A stretch of DNA of 64,000 nt from Pseudomonas sp. BGr12 (GCF_030272895.1 NZ_JALRNF010000023.1:29253-93252); one strand, 5' to 3'; positions 30,333-43,853 are shown, numbered from the stretch's first letter. Numbers and translations: made by a program. Notes: generated by a model from the letters alone, not told the origin.

Positions 30333-31850
30333 GTGTCAGTGGAACTTTGGCAGCAGTGCGTGGAGCTTCTGCGCGATGAACTGCCTGCCCAGCAATTCAA
30401 CACCTGGATCCGTCCGCTACAGGTCGAAGCCGAAGGCGACGAGTTGCGCGTCTATGCGCCTAACCGCTTCGTGCTCGACTGGGTCAATGAAAAGTACCTG
30501 GGCCGCCTGCTCGAGCTGTTGGGTGAACACGGCAACGGCATCGCGCCTGCGCTTTCCTTATTAATAGGCAGCCGACGCAGCTCGGCGCCTCGTGCTGCAC
30601 CCAATGCACCGCTGGCCGCTGCAGTTGCCGCGTCACAGGCGCAGGCACAGGCTGCACAAGCTGCCGTGGTCGCCGAGCCCAGCGCTGCTCCCGTGGCTGC
30701 CGCCCCCGCCGTGGCAGTAACCGAAGTCGAACAAGCGCCTTCGCGTGACAGCTTCGACTCCATGGGCGAGTCCGGCAGTGCCCCGGCGCCAAGCGGTCGC
30801 ACCGTCCAGGTAGAAGGTGCGCTCAAGCACACCAGTTACCTGAACCGCACCTTCACCTTCGAAAACTTCGTCGAAGGTAAATCCAACCAGCTGGCCCGCG
30901 CGGCAGCCTGGCAGGTCGCCGACAACCCCAAGCACGGCTATAACCCGCTGTTCCTGTACGGCGGTGTGGGCCTGGGTAAGACGCACTTGATGCATGCTGT
31001 GGGTAACCACCTGCTCAAGAAGAATCCGAATGCCAAGGTGGTCTACCTGCATTCCGAGCGTTTCGTTGCCGACATGGTCAAGGCCCTGCAACTCAATGCC
31101 ATCAACGAGTTCAAGCGTTTCTACCGTTCGGTGGACGCCTTGCTCATCGATGACATCCAGTTCTTCGCCCGCAAGGAGCGCTCCCAGGAAGAGTTTTTCC
31201 ACACCTTCAACGCCTTGCTCGAAGGTGGTCAGCAGGTCATCCTGACCAGTGACCGCTACCCGAAAGAGATCGAAGGCCTGGAAGAACGCCTGAAGTCGCG
31301 TTTCGGCTGGGGCCTGACCGTTGCGGTCGAGCCACCGGAGCTGGAAACCCGCGTCGCGATCCTGATGAAGAAAGCCGACCAGGCGAAGGTCGAACTGCCC
31401 CATGACGCGGCCTTCTTCATTGCCCAGCGCATTCGCTCCAACGTCCGTGAACTTGAAGGTGCCCTCAAGCGGGTCATTGCCCACTCGCACTTCATGGGAC
31501 GCGACATCACCATCGAGCTGATTCGCGAATCGCTCAAGGATCTCCTGGCCTTGCAGGACAAGCTGGTGAGTGTGGATAACATCCAGCGCACCGTGGCCGA
31601 GTACTACAAGATCAAGATCTCCGACCTGCTGTCCAAGCGTCGTTCCCGTTCGGTAGCCCGGCCGCGTCAGGTGGCCATGGCCCTGTCCAAGGAACTGACC
31701 AACCACAGCTTGCCGGAAATCGGTGACGTCTTCGGCGGCCGCGACCACACCACGGTGTTGCATGCGTGCCGCAAGATCAACGAACTCAAGGAATCCGACG
31801 CGGATATCCGCGAGGACTACAAGAACCTGCTGCGGACCCTGACGACGTGA
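30333..31850 (+). CDS. dnaA: Chromosomal replication initiator protein DnaA
   Basis: 505 residues from GTG 30333 ([18 protein letters not shown]), the conserved Pseudomonas N-terminus. An upstream in-frame ATG at 30234 overlaps a DnaA box and encodes no conserved residues. Domain I is about 1-85, followed by a long Ala/Pro-rich linker (domain II, about 86-165). The AAA+ domain has Walker [10 protein letters not shown] and LLIDDIQF, and the C-terminal helix-turn-helix contains [12 protein letters not shown], the DnaA-box recognition signature. It is the first gene of dnaA-dnaN-recF-gyrB. Confidence 0.98.
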   Translation: MSVELWQQCVELLRDELPAQQFNTWIRPLQVEAEGDELRVYAPNRFVLDWVNEKYLGRLLELLGEHGNGIAPALSLLIGSRRSSAPRAAPNAPLAAAVAASQAQAQAAQAAVVAEPSAAPVAAAPAVAVTEVEQAPSRDSFDSMGESGSAPAPSGRTVQVEGALKHTSYLNRTFTFENFVEGKSNQLARAAAWQVADNPKHGYNPLFLYGGVGLGKTHLMHAVGNHLLKKNPNAKVVYLHSERFVADMVKALQLNAINEFKRFYRSVDALLIDDIQFFARKERSQEEFFHTFNALLEGGQQVILTSDRYPKEIEGLEERLKSRFGWGLTVAVEPPELETRVAILMKKADQAKVELPHDAAFFIAQRIRSNVRELEGALKRVIAHSHFMGRDITIELIRESLKDLLALQDKLVSVDNIQRTVAEYYKIKISDLLSKRRSRSVARPRQVAMALSKELTNHSLPEIGDVFGGRDHTTVLHACRKINELKESDADIREDYKNLLRTLTT

Positions 31851-31889
31851 TTGGCGTCAGCGCAGCTTATTAAGGCAAGGGACTAGACC

Positions 31890-32993
31890 ATGCATTTCAC
31901 CATTCAACGCGAAGCCCTGTTGAAACCCCTGCAACTGGTCGCAGGTGTCGTCGAGCGCCGCCAGACCTTGCCGGTATTGTCCAATGTGCTGCTGGTCGTT
32001 CAAGGCCAGCAACTGTCGCTTACCGGTACTGACCTGGAAGTGGAACTGGTTGGCCGGGTGCAACTCGAAGAGCCTGCCGAGCCAGGCGAGATCACCGTGC
32101 CTGCGCGCAAGCTGATGGATATCTGCAAAAGCTTGCCTAACGATGCCCTGATCGACATCAAGCTCGACGAGCAGAAGATCGTGGTCAAGGCCGGTCGCAG
32201 CCGTTTCACCCTGTCGACCCTGCCAGCCAATGACTTCCCGACTGTCGAGGAAGGCCCGGGCTCGCTGACCTGCAACCTCGAGCAAAGCCGCCTGCGCCGC
32301 CTGATCGAGCGCACCAGCTTCGCCATGGCCCAGCAGGATGTACGTTACTACCTCAACGGTATGTTGCTGGAAGTATCCACAGACACCCTGCGTGCCGTAG
32401 CGACCGATGGTCACCGTCTGGCCATGTGCTCGATGCGTGCCGACATCGGCCAGGCCGACCGTCACCAGGTCATCGTGCCGCGCAAGGGTATCCTTGAACT
32501 GGCACGCCTGCTGACCGAGCCGGATGGCATGGTCAGCATCGTCCTCGGCCAGCACCACATTCGCGCCACCACCGGTGAATTCACCTTCACCTCCAAGCTG
32601 GTCGACGGCAAGTTCCCGGACTACGAGCGTGTACTGCCAAAAGGTGGCGACAAGCTGGTGGTCGGTGATCGCCAGGCGCTGCGCGAAGCGTTCAGCCGTA
32701 CCGCCATTCTGTCCAACGAGAAGTACCGCGGTATCCGCCTGCAGCTGGCCAACGGCCAGCTCAAGATCCAGGCGAACAACCCGGAGCAGGAAGAAGCGGA
32801 AGAAGAGATCAGCGTCGACTACAACGGTAGCTCGCTGGAAATCGGCTTCAACGTCAGCTACTTGCTGGACGTGCTGGGCGTCATGACCACCGAGCAGGTT
32901 CGTCTGATCCTGTCGGACTCCAACAGCAGTGCCCTGCTGCAGGAAGCTGACAACGACGACTCCGCTTACGTTGTCATGCCGATGCGTCTGTAA
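31890..32993 (+). CDS. dnaN: DNA polymerase III beta subunit (sliding clamp)
   Basis: 367 residues. DnaN dimerises into the ring that tethers polymerases to DNA. It starts MHFTIQREALLKPLQLVAGV and ends YVVMPMRL, the family C-terminus forming part of the clamp-binding pocket. Three repeated clamp domains of about 120 residues make up the length. It lies 39 bases after dnaA, preceded by AAGG near the start, and is co-transcribed with recF. Confidence 0.98.
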   Translation: MHFTIQREALLKPLQLVAGVVERRQTLPVLSNVLLVVQGQQLSLTGTDLEVELVGRVQLEEPAEPGEITVPARKLMDICKSLPNDALIDIKLDEQKIVVKAGRSRFTLSTLPANDFPTVEEGPGSLTCNLEQSRLRRLIERTSFAMAQQDVRYYLNGMLLEVSTDTLRAVATDGHRLAMCSMRADIGQADRHQVIVPRKGILELARLLTEPDGMVSIVLGQHHIRATTGEFTFTSKLVDGKFPDYERVLPKGGDKLVVGDRQALREAFSRTAILSNEKYRGIRLQLANGQLKIQANNPEQEEAEEEISVDYNGSSLEIGFNVSYLLDVLGVMTTEQVRLILSDSNSSALLQEADNDDSAYVVMPMRL

Positions 32994-33012
32994 TTTGTCC
33001 AGCAGACGCTAG

Positions 33013-36538
<3,526 letters not shown>

Positions 36539-36553
36539 TCAGGTTCGCATCCG

Positions 36554-36597
36554 CAGAAATGACAAACCCCGGCACTTGCCGGGGTTTGTCATTTCTG
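36554..36597. terminator. Bidirectional terminator between gyrB and the fisR-like gene
   Basis: A perfect 19-base-pair stem (36554-36572 with 36579-36597) with a 6-base loop, GC-rich in the upper part (ACCCCGG/CCGGGGT). It lies between converging genes and can serve both. Confidence 0.85.
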
Positions 36598-36602
36598 GAG
36601 GC

Positions 36603-37919
36603 TCACAATCCGAGTTCGCGCAAACGCCGGTATAGTGTCCGCTCACTCAGGCCAAGGTGGCGGGCCAGTTCACTGCGCGAGCCACCGAAACTTTCCAGGG
36701 CCTGGGCCAACTGGCCAAGGTTGTCGCGGTTGCGGCGTCGTGGTGAGACGCTTGGCGGCACCTCCCCGCTTCGCAGTTCTGCCGGCAAGTGCTCGGCCCG
36801 GATCACCCCGTCATCGGCGAACAACCTCGCCCGCTCAAGGATGTTGCGCAGCTCGCGAATGTTGCCTGGAAAACTGTGCAGGCTGAGCAACGCCATCGCG
36901 GCGCTGTCCACTTGGGGAGCCGCGTTGCCTGCCATGCGCTTGAGCAGGCTTTCGACCAGCAGCGGCAAGTCACCGACCCGCTCGCGCAAGGCCGGCAAGC
37001 GGATGGGGAAACCACTGATGCGGTAGTAGAGGTCTTCGCGGAAGGTGCCGGCGGCCACCATCTCCTTCAGCGGTTTGTGGGTCGCCGAGATCAGGCGGAA
37101 GTTCGAGTGAACCGTGCGCAGGCTCCCCACCGGACGAAAGCTGCCGGACTCGATCAGGCGCAGTAATTTGACCTGCATGGCCAGGGGCACTTCACCGATC
37201 TCGTCGAGAAACAGCGTACCGCCATGGGCCGCTTCGGCCAGGCCGATCTTGCGTTGCAAGGCACCGGTGAATGCACCCTTCTCGTAGCCGAACAGCTCGC
37301 TTTCAAACAATGATTCGGTCAGGCCGGTGCAGTCGACCACCACCAGGGGCGCATTGGCCCGAGGGCTGCCCAAGTGCAAGGCGCGGGCGAACAGTTCCTT
37401 GCCGGTGCCGGACTCGCCTTGCAGCAGCACCGGAATTTGCGCGGGCGCTGCTCGCTGCAGGCTGGACAAGGACTCCTTGAACGCGGGTGAACGTCCTACC
37501 AGTCCCTGCTGCTGGGGCTGGGCCGATGCCACGGCGATACTGGTCAGGCGCTCGACAAAGGCGACCACCTCGCCCTGCTGATCGAGGATGGGCCGCAACT
37601 CGACATCCACATGTTCAGGCCCACGAGGGGTGTGGTGCACATGCAGTACGCGCTCGGGGCTGCGACTGTCCCAGGCCTTGCGCATCGGGCAGAGCTCGCC
37701 AGCCTGATCGCACGGCACGGCGTAATGGTGGGAAACCCGATGGCACTTGCCACCGATGGGTGGCCGCCCTTCACTGCCGAACTGGCGCTGGTAGGCGCCG
37801 TTTGCCGCAAGGATGTTGTAGTCGGTGTCCAGCACGATGGTGGGCTGGGCATCGTGCTCGAGATAGGACACCAGCGCCTGGACGGCAGGATCGGTTATTT
37901 CTCGTGGGGAATAAGACAT
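36603..37919 (-). CDS. fisR: Sigma54-dependent activator of sulfide oxidation, FisR-like
   Basis: 438 residues from ATG 37919 ([14 protein letters not shown]); a frame opening 41 codons upstream is not conserved. A PAS-like sensor domain (about 20-135) carries Cys59, Cys70 and Cys77, with spacings 11 and 7, matching the arrangement in FisR, which senses polysulfide through such cysteines. The AAA+ domain has GESGTGKE, the sigma54-contacting GAFTGA and [11 protein letters not shown] Fis-type helix-turn-helix ends the protein ([21 protein letters not shown]). It is divergent from the pdo-sqr-tauE genes it probably controls, with repeats and a -24/-12 promoter between. The gene name is by similarity and context. 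Confidence 0.85.
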   Translation of the reverse strand: MSYSPREITDPAVQALVSYLEHDAQPTIVLDTDYNILAANGAYQRQFGSEGRPPIGGKCHRVSHHYAVPCDQAGELCPMRKAWDSRSPERVLHVHHTPRGPEHVDVELRPILDQQGEVVAFVERLTSIAVASAQPQQQGLVGRSPAFKESLSSLQRAAPAQIPVLLQGESGTGKELFARALHLGSPRANAPLVVVDCTGLTESLFESELFGYEKGAFTGALQRKIGLAEAAHGGTLFLDEIGEVPLAMQVKLLRLIESGSFRPVGSLRTVHSNFRLISATHKPLKEMVAAGTFREDLYYRISGFPIRLPALRERVGDLPLLVESLLKRMAGNAAPQVDSAAMALLSLHSFPGNIRELRNILERARLFADDGVIRAEHLPAELRSGEVPPSVSPRRRNRDNLGQLAQALESFGGSRSELARHLGLSERTLYRRLRELGL

Positions 37920-37966
37920 AAGGCACCAGGAAAAGCTTGCGAGCAGCTTAACTGAAGGCAGGAGGG

Positions 37967-38017
37967 ACTGCCAAAAACTGCCAGGGACTGCCAAGGCCTG
38001 ACAGCAAAAGCGGCAGT
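37967..38017. promoter_or_regulatory. Candidate activator-binding repeats (UAS) of the sulfide cluster
   Basis: Three direct copies of ACTGCCA start at 37967, 37977 and 37987, exactly 10 bases apart, one helical turn. A fourth, inverted copy with one mismatch (CGGCAGT) is at 38011-38017. They lie 70-120 bases upstream of the -24/-12 element, where a sigma54 activator would bind. Confidence 0.6.
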
Positions 38018-38087
38018 CTGACATGAGCCGGATTGCTGACACTCAATGAAATCGGCACCGCAGCTCAGAAACGGCTTACGTATTGGC

Positions 38088-38103
38088 TGGCACATATCTT
38101 GAT
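38088..38103 (+). promoter_or_regulatory. Candidate sigma54 promoter of the pdo-sqr-tauE operon
   Basis: TGGCACATATCTTGAT has the GG of the -24 element and correct spacing to TTG of the -12 element; the usual GC at -12 is GA here. It is about 65 bases before the dioxygenase start and points towards it. Confidence 0.6.
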
Positions 38104-38168
38104 GACGGATTGGCCCATGCCAGCAAGGCTTCGAGCCAAGGCACCTGGAATTTCTGGAGAACGCGGTA

Positions 38169-39053
38169 ATGATGATCGGCGGCAACTTGTATGTGGAAGC
38201 GCTATTCGACAGCGCAACCTCGACCATCAGCTATCTGGTGATGGACCACGGCAGCGGCCAGTGCGCCCTGATCGACAGTGTGCTCGACTATGACCCCAAG
38301 TCCGGCCGGACCAGCAGCGCCTCGGCCGACAGGCTGATTGAGCGGGTCAAGGCACTGGGCGCCGAGGTGCAGTGGATCCTGGAAACCCATGTGCATGCCG
38401 ATCACCTGTCGGCGGCGGCTTACCTCAAGCAGATGCTGGGCGGCCAGATCGCCATCGGCAGCCAGATCACCCAGGTGCAGAAAGTCTTCGGCGCCCTGTT
38501 CAATGCCGAACCCGGGTTTGCCCGGGACGGTAGCCAGTTCGACGTCCTGTTCGATGACGAGCAGGGCTTCAGCATCGGCAACCTGCAGGCCCGGGCCCTG
38601 CATACACCGGGGCACACGCCGGCCTGCATGACCTATGTGGTGGAGATCGCCGGACAGACCGTCGCCTTCGTCGGCGACACCTTGTTCATGCCCGATTACG
38701 GTACTGCCCGTTGCGACTTCCCCGGCGCCAGCGCGCGCACTCTGTACCGCTCTATCCAGCGCATCCTCGCCTTCCCCGCCGATACGCGACTGTTCATGTG
38801 CCATGACTACCTGCCCGGTGGCCGCGAGCTGCGCTACATGACTACCGTGGCCGAACAGCGCGCCAGCAACATCCATGTGCGTGAAGGGATCAGTGAAGAC
38901 AGTTTCGTGGCCATGCGCGAAGCCCGCGACGCCACCCTCGACATGCCGGTGCTGATCATCCCTTCCGTGCAGGTCAACATGCGCAGCGGCCAGCTGCCCG
39001 AGCCCGAAGCGAACGGTGTGCGTTACCTGAAGATCCCGCTCAACGCACTCTGA
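38169..39053 (+). CDS. pdo: Persulfide dioxygenase, MBL-fold (beta-lactamase-hydrolase-like type)
   Basis: 294 residues. The enzyme oxidises glutathione persulfide to sulfite with an Fe(II) centre. The metallo-beta-lactamase signature THVHADHL (about 74-81) is followed by HTPGHTPACMTYV and FVGDTLFMPDYGTARCDFP, which together supply the metal ligands and the Cys-containing substrate segment typical of this group. Translation can start at either of two adjacent ATG codons (38169 or 38172). It is the first gene of the operon downstream of the sigma54 promoter and is followed by sulfide:quinone reductase. A general hydrolase role is less likely given the neighbours. Confidence 0.88.
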   Translation: MMIGGNLYVEALFDSATSTISYLVMDHGSGQCALIDSVLDYDPKSGRTSSASADRLIERVKALGAEVQWILETHVHADHLSAAAYLKQMLGGQIAIGSQITQVQKVFGALFNAEPGFARDGSQFDVLFDDEQGFSIGNLQARALHTPGHTPACMTYVVEIAGQTVAFVGDTLFMPDYGTARCDFPGASARTLYRSIQRILAFPADTRLFMCHDYLPGGRELRYMTTVAEQRASNIHVREGISEDSFVAMREARDATLDMPVLIIPSVQVNMRSGQLPEPEANGVRYLKIPLNAL

Positions 39054-39089
39054 GCAATACCGAGAATTATTATTAAGGAATACCCTGCC

Positions 39090-40361
39090 ATGCCTGCCCA
39101 AACCACGTCGCCCAAGGGCGAACACCACAAGGTCCTGATTGTCGGCGCGGGAGCTGCCGGCATTGCTGCCGCTTCCAGCCTTATCTGCCGTGATCCGTCG
39201 CTGGACATTGCCATCATCGATCCGGCCGACACGCACTACTATCAACCCGGTTGGACCATGGTCGGCGCGGGGGTGTTCAACGCACCCAGCACCGCGCGGG
39301 ACATGGCATCGACCATCCCGTCCGGGGTCCGCTGGATCAAGGCCCGGGTCGCAAGCTTCGATCCATTCGGACAGACCGTCACCCTGGATGACCGTCGCTT
39401 GCTGAGTTATGAACAACTGGTGGTCTGCCCTGGTCTCAAGCTGGATTGGGATGCCATTGAAGGCTTGAGCGAAACCCTCGGTCGCAATGGCGTGACCTCC
39501 AACTACCGCTATGACCTGGCGCCCTACACCTGGAAACTGGTGCAGAACCTGCGCGAGGGCCGTGCGCTGTTCAGCCAGCCGCCCATGCCGATCAAGTGCG
39601 CGGGTGCGCCGCAGAAGGCCTTGTACCTGTCGTGCGACCACTGGTTGCGCACGGGTCGCCTGGGCAAGATCCAGGCCCAGTTCTTCAATGCCGGGGCCGT
39701 GCTGTTCGGCGTCGCGGACTATGTGCCGGCGCTGATGGAGTACATCGACAAGTACGGGGTGGACCTGCAGTACGCCCACCGGCTGGTCGCCGTAGACGGA
39801 CCGGGCAAGCAAGCCACCTTCGTCCGTACCCTGGCGGACGGCAGCAGCGAAACCCGGGTCCAGCCCTTCGACATGCTCCATGTGGTGCCGCCCCAGGTGG
39901 CGCCTGACTTCATCCGCAACAGCCCGCTGGCCGATGCCGCGGGCTGGATCGATGTCGACCCGGCCACCCTGCGCCACCGTGCCTTCGCCAACATCCATGG
40001 CCTGGGGGACGCGATCAACACCGGCAACGCCAAGACGGCCGCCGCGGCGCGCAAGCAGGCACCGGTGGTTGCCAATAACGTGCTGGTCGCCCTGGGACGT
40101 TTGTCCACCCTCGCCCACTACGATGGTTACGGTTCCTGCCCGTTGACGGTGGAGCGCGGCAAGATCGTGCTGGCCGAGTTCACCTATGGCGGCAAGCTGG
40201 CACCGAGCTTTCCCCGCTGGTTGCTCGATGGCCGTCGCCCGACACGCCTGGCCTGGCTGCTCAAGGCGCAGGTGCTGCCGCCGTTGTACTGGCGCTGCAT
40301 GCTCAAGGGGCGGGAATGGTTGGCCAAGCCGCAGGCGGCACCGGTCGAGGGTCGGCAGTGA
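39090..40361 (+). CDS. sqr: Sulfide:quinone oxidoreductase
   Basis: 423-residue flavoprotein that oxidises sulfide to a persulfide and passes electrons to the quinone pool at the inner membrane. The N-terminal FAD motif is LIVGAGAAGIAAASSL. A conserved cysteine lies in IKCAGAPQKALYL (about 169), near the redox cysteine of the family, and the second nucleotide-binding segment ends NIHGLGDAINTGNAKTA. A hydrophobic, basic C-terminus (LLKAQVLPPLYWRCMLKGREW) could contact the membrane. GGAATA lies upstream of the start. It follows the persulfide dioxygenase, which would use its product. Confidence 0.9.
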   Translation: MPAQTTSPKGEHHKVLIVGAGAAGIAAASSLICRDPSLDIAIIDPADTHYYQPGWTMVGAGVFNAPSTARDMASTIPSGVRWIKARVASFDPFGQTVTLDDRRLLSYEQLVVCPGLKLDWDAIEGLSETLGRNGVTSNYRYDLAPYTWKLVQNLREGRALFSQPPMPIKCAGAPQKALYLSCDHWLRTGRLGKIQAQFFNAGAVLFGVADYVPALMEYIDKYGVDLQYAHRLVAVDGPGKQATFVRTLADGSSETRVQPFDMLHVVPPQVAPDFIRNSPLADAAGWIDVDPATLRHRAFANIHGLGDAINTGNAKTAAAARKQAPVVANNVLVALGRLSTLAHYDGYGSCPLTVERGKIVLAEFTYGGKLAPSFPRWLLDGRRPTRLAWLLKAQVLPPLYWRCMLKGREWLAKPQAAPVEGRQ

Positions 40362-41176
40362 TCGAACAGCCCTTTCTTGCTGCGGGCCTTGGCGCAATCA
40401 TTGGTGCGGTGCTGGCGCTGACGGGCGCCGGCGGCGGCATTCTTGCCGTACCGCTGCTGGTCTTCGGCCTTGGCTTGTCGATGGTCGAGGCCGCGCCGGT
40501 CGGCCTGCTGGCCGTCGGAATGGCGGCAGCGGTCGGCGCCTTGCTGGGATTGCGCCAGGGTGTGGTGCGTTATCGTGCGGCGGCGTTCGTGGCGCTGATC
40601 GGTGTCGCCGCCGCCCCCGTTGGCCTGATGCTCGCGCATCAGCTACCGGATGGACCGCTGGCCCTGACCTTCGCGGTGGTACTGGTGTACGCCTGTGCCC
40701 GCATGCTGCTCAAGGCCAGTCGCGAACTGCGCGGTCAGCCACCCCTGGGGCAGCGCAGCCTGATGCCCTGTGTACTCAATCCGGCCCAGGGTCGCCTGCG
40801 CTGGACCCTGCCCTGCGCCCGGGCGCTGGCGTTCACCGGGTTGTTGTCCGGCCTGCTGTCCGGGCTGCTGGGAGTGGGCGGCGGCTTTGTGATCATTCCG
40901 GCATTGAGCCGCTACACCAACCTGCCGATGAAGAGCATCGTCGCCACCTCGCTGGCGGTGATCGCCCTGGTCTCCACCGGTAGCGTCATCAGCGCCAGCA
41001 TCGGCGGTGTGATGCATTGGGCGGTGGGCGCGCCGTTTGCCGGCGGTGCAGTGGTGGGGTTGCTGGCCGCCCGGCAACTGGCCAGTCGCCTGGCCGGACC
41101 GCGCCTTCAGCAGCTGTTCGCCACGGTCGGAATCTGCGCGGCGTTGCTGCTGGTGATGAAAACCCTGGGCAGCTGA
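40358..41176 (+). CDS. TauE/SafE-family sulfite/sulfonate exporter-like permease
   Basis: 272 residues from GTG 40358, which overlaps the sqr stop in GTGA, implying translational coupling. A longer upstream frame lies inside sqr. About eight hydrophobic segments are seen, with the two repeated glycine-rich motifs of the family: LTGAGGGILAVPLLV (first half) and LLGVGGGFVIIPAL (second half). In this operon it most likely exports sulfite made by the persulfide dioxygenase. It ends 2 bases before the stop of the convergent LysR gene. Confidence 0.85.
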   Translation: MIEQPFLAAGLGAIIGAVLALTGAGGGILAVPLLVFGLGLSMVEAAPVGLLAVGMAAAVGALLGLRQGVVRYRAAAFVALIGVAAAPVGLMLAHQLPDGPLALTFAVVLVYACARMLLKASRELRGQPPLGQRSLMPCVLNPAQGRLRWTLPCARALAFTGLLSGLLSGLLGVGGGFVIIPALSRYTNLPMKSIVATSLAVIALVSTGSVISASIGGVMHWAVGAPFAGGAVVGLLAARQLASRLAGPRLQQLFATVGICAALLLVMKTLGS

Positions 41177-41178
41177 GC

Positions 41179-42066
41179 CTACTCGGCGAGCAACTCGCCC
41201 TGGGCTTCGGCACACAGCGCCAGGAGAAAGTCCCAGACCACCCGCAAGCGCACTGACTTGTGCAGTTCGCGGCGGGTGCAGATCCAGTAGCTGCGCTGGA
41301 TGGTTTCACTGGGCAGTACGCGTACCAGCGCCGGGTCGTGCCGGGCCATGTAGTTGGGCAGCACGGCGATCCCCAATCCGGCGCGGGCGGCCTGCTGCTG
41401 GGCGATGACGCTGGTGCTGCGAAACACCACGTTGGGTGCCCGGCAGAAGCTGTTGAGAAACAGCAGCTCCTGGCTGAACAGCAGATCGTCGACGTAGCCG
41501 ATCCAGCTGTGTCTGGCGAGGTCTTCGCGGTGGTTAAGGGCCGGCGCCCGGGCCAGGTAATCGGGGCTCGCATACAGCGCCAGGCGATAGTCCGTGAGCT
41601 TGCGGGTGATCAACAGGTCGGCGTTGGGTCGCTCCAGGTGAATACTGATTTCCGCCTCGCGGTTGAGGATGCTGACAAAACGCGGCACCGCGACCAGCTC
41701 CACCTCAAGGCCCGGGTAGCGTTCGAACAGACTGCCCATGCGCGGCGTGAAGAACATGATGCCGATGCCTTCGGTCACCCCTAGGCGGATCTTGCCCAAT
41801 GGCGTGATGGCCTGGGTGATCTCTTCCTGGGCCAGCAGCGCGACGTTTTCCATGGCTTCGGCATGCTTGAGCAGCGCCTGGCCCGAGGGGGTCAGTTCGT
41901 AGCCCTGGGCGTGCTGGACGAACAACGGGGTGCCCAGGCTCTGTTCGATATTTTCGATATGCCGGGCCACGGTGCTGTGGGTGGTGTTGAGGCGTTTGGC
42001 CGCGGTCAACAGGCGACCGCTGCGCTGCAACTCGAGAAAAAACCGCAGATCATTCCAGTCGAACAT
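41179..42066 (-). CDS. LysR-family transcriptional regulator
   Basis: 295 residues. The N-terminal winged helix (FDWNDLRFFLELQRSGRLLTAAKRLNTTHSTVARHIENIE, abbreviated: the HTH centre is AAKRLNTTHSTVARHI) is clear, and a periplasmic-binding-like ligand domain follows (about 90-290). It is divergent from the GMC oxidoreductase gene, so it probably regulates it and the transporter beyond. The ligand is unknown. Its 3' end nearly touches the sulfide cluster, but convergent orientation argues it is a separate unit. Confidence 0.88.
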   Translation of the reverse strand: MFDWNDLRFFLELQRSGRLLTAAKRLNTTHSTVARHIENIEQSLGTPLFVQHAQGYELTPSGQALLKHAEAMENVALLAQEEITQAITPLGKIRLGVTEGIGIMFFTPRMGSLFERYPGLEVELVAVPRFVSILNREAEISIHLERPNADLLITRKLTDYRLALYASPDYLARAPALNHREDLARHSWIGYVDDLLFSQELLFLNSFCRAPNVVFRSTSVIAQQQAARAGLGIAVLPNYMARHDPALVRVLPSETIQRSYWICTRRELHKSVRLRVVWDFLLALCAEAQGELLAE

Positions 42067-42203
42067 GCTTTTCCTTGTGAATCAGGTGTTCACGAACGTT
42101 GTTCTAAAACGCACAGCAGTTGAGTGAAATCTAACGTTTTCATCCCGAAAATAATCAATAACATGGACTGGGACAAGAATAATAATCAGGCGCGAGGTTG
42201 CCC

Positions 42204-43853
42204 ATGCCATCAGCCGATCCTGTCTACGATTACGTGGTTGTCGGCGCCGGCCCTGCCGGGTGCCTGCTGGCCAATCGTCTGTCCGCCGATCCGGGCTGCC
42301 GGGTGTTGCTGCTCGAAGCCGGTGGTCGCGACAACTACCCCTGGATTCATATTCCGGTGGGCTACCTGTATTGCATCGGTAACCCCCGCACCGACTGGTG
42401 CTTCAAGACCGAAGCCCAGCCCGGCCTCAACGGGCGCGCCCTGGGTTATCCACGGGGCAAGGTGCTCGGTGGCTGCTCCTCGATCAACGGCATGATCTAC
42501 ATGCGCGGCCAGGCCGGTGACTACGACCGCTGGGCCGAGCAAGGCAATGCCGGCTGGGCCTGGAAAGACGTGTTGCCGCTGTTCAAGGCCAGCGAAAACC
42601 ACTTCGCCGGTGCCTCGGACGTGCACGGCGATCAAGGCGAGTGGCGCGTCGAACAGCAACGCTACTCCTGGCCGATTCTCGATGCCTTCCGCGACGCCGC
42701 TGCACAAAGCGGCATCGCCCGCGTTGACGATTTCAACGGTGGCGACAACCAGGGCTGTGGATACTTTCAGGTCAACCAGCGTTCCGGCATTCGCTGGAAT
42801 TCGGCCAAGGCCTTTCTGCGTCCTGTGCTCAAGCGCCCGAACCTGACGGTACTGACCGACGTGCTGGTTGACCGGGTCGTGCTGGAGGAAGGCCGTGCCA
42901 CACAGGTACGGGCTCGCTGGCAAGGCAACTGGCAGCACTTCAGTGCCCGCCGGGAGATCATCCTGTGTGCAGGCTCCGTGGGTTCGCCCGGCATCCTGCA
43001 ACGTTCAGGGATAGGCCCCCGTGGCTTGCTTGAAAGCCTGGGGATAACCGTGCGCCATGAACTGCCGGGGGTTGGCGGCAACCTGCAGGACCACCTGCAG
43101 CTTCGGCTGATCTACCAGGTCAGCCAGGCACGTACCCTCAACCAGGTAGCCAACAGCGCCTGGGGCAAGCTCGGCATGGGCCTTCGTTATCTGTACGACC
43201 GCAGCGGCCCCCTGGCCATGGCGCCGAGCCAGCTGGGCGCGTTCGTGCGCTCGGGCCCGGAGCAAACGTCGGCCAACCTGCAGTATCACGTGCAGCCCCT
43301 TTCGCTGGAACGCTTCGGCGAGCCGCTGCACCGCTTCCCGGCCTTTACCGCCTCGGTGTGCAACCTGCGCCCGGCCAGCCGCGGACGCATCGATATCCGT
43401 TCGGCCAACCCGGACGACGCCCCGCTGATCGACCCCAACTACCTGAGCGACCCCGAAGACCTGCGCGTGGCCGCCCAGGCCATTCGCCTGACCCGCAAGA
43501 TCGTCCAGGCCCCTGCCCTGGCGCCGTTCAATCCACGCGAATACCTGCCTGGCCCGGACCTGCAAAGCGAGGAACAACTGCACGAGGCCGCCGGCCAGAT
43601 CGGCACCACCATTTTCCATCCCGTGGGCACCTGCCGCATGGGCAACGGGCCGCTGGATGTGGTCGATGACCAGCTGCGCGTGCATGGCGTGCCAGGCCTG
43701 CGCATCGCCGATGCCTCGATCATGCCGCAGATTGTCTCCGGCAATACCTGTTCACCTACCTTGATGATTGCCGAAAAGGCGGCGCAACTGATAACGCGGG
43801 GGCGGTTATCCACAACCCGGATCGACGAAGAAAGCGCAATACCGACGCCCTGA
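42204..43853 (+). CDS. GMC-family FAD oxidoreductase (choline/alcohol dehydrogenase-like)
   Basis: 549 residues from ATG 42204, with GAGG upstream. The FAD motif is YVVVGAGPAGCLLANRLS, the GMC signature PRGKVLGGCSSINGMIYMRG (about 76-95), and the C-terminal catalytic histidine segment is HPVGTCRMG. These flavoenzymes oxidise primary alcohols such as choline or medium-chain alcohols. There is no signal peptide. No betaine aldehyde dehydrogenase (betB) or betI is adjacent, so choline is not established as substrate. It is divergent from a LysR gene and followed 99 bases later by an MHS transporter, suggesting uptake and oxidation of one compound. Confidence 0.88.
   Translation: MPSADPVYDYVVVGAGPAGCLLANRLSADPGCRVLLLEAGGRDNYPWIHIPVGYLYCIGNPRTDWCFKTEAQPGLNGRALGYPRGKVLGGCSSINGMIYMRGQAGDYDRWAEQGNAGWAWKDVLPLFKASENHFAGASDVHGDQGEWRVEQQRYSWPILDAFRDAAAQSGIARVDDFNGGDNQGCGYFQVNQRSGIRWNSAKAFLRPVLKRPNLTVLTDVLVDRVVLEEGRATQVRARWQGNWQHFSARREIILCAGSVGSPGILQRSGIGPRGLLESLGITVRHELPGVGGNLQDHLQLRLIYQVSQARTLNQVANSAWGKLGMGLRYLYDRSGPLAMAPSQLGAFVRSGPEQTSANLQYHVQPLSLERFGEPLHRFPAFTASVCNLRPASRGRIDIRSANPDDAPLIDPNYLSDPEDLRVAAQAIRLTRKIVQAPALAPFNPREYLPGPDLQSEEQLHEAAGQIGTTIFHPVGTCRMGNGPLDVVDDQLRVHGVPGLRIADASIMPQIVSGNTCSPTLMIAEKAAQLITRGRLSTTRIDEESAIPTP

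Noticed and set aside
38202..40397. A 731-codon minus-strand open frame
   Set aside because: Antisense to the pdo and sqr genes; low-complexity composition and no domain.
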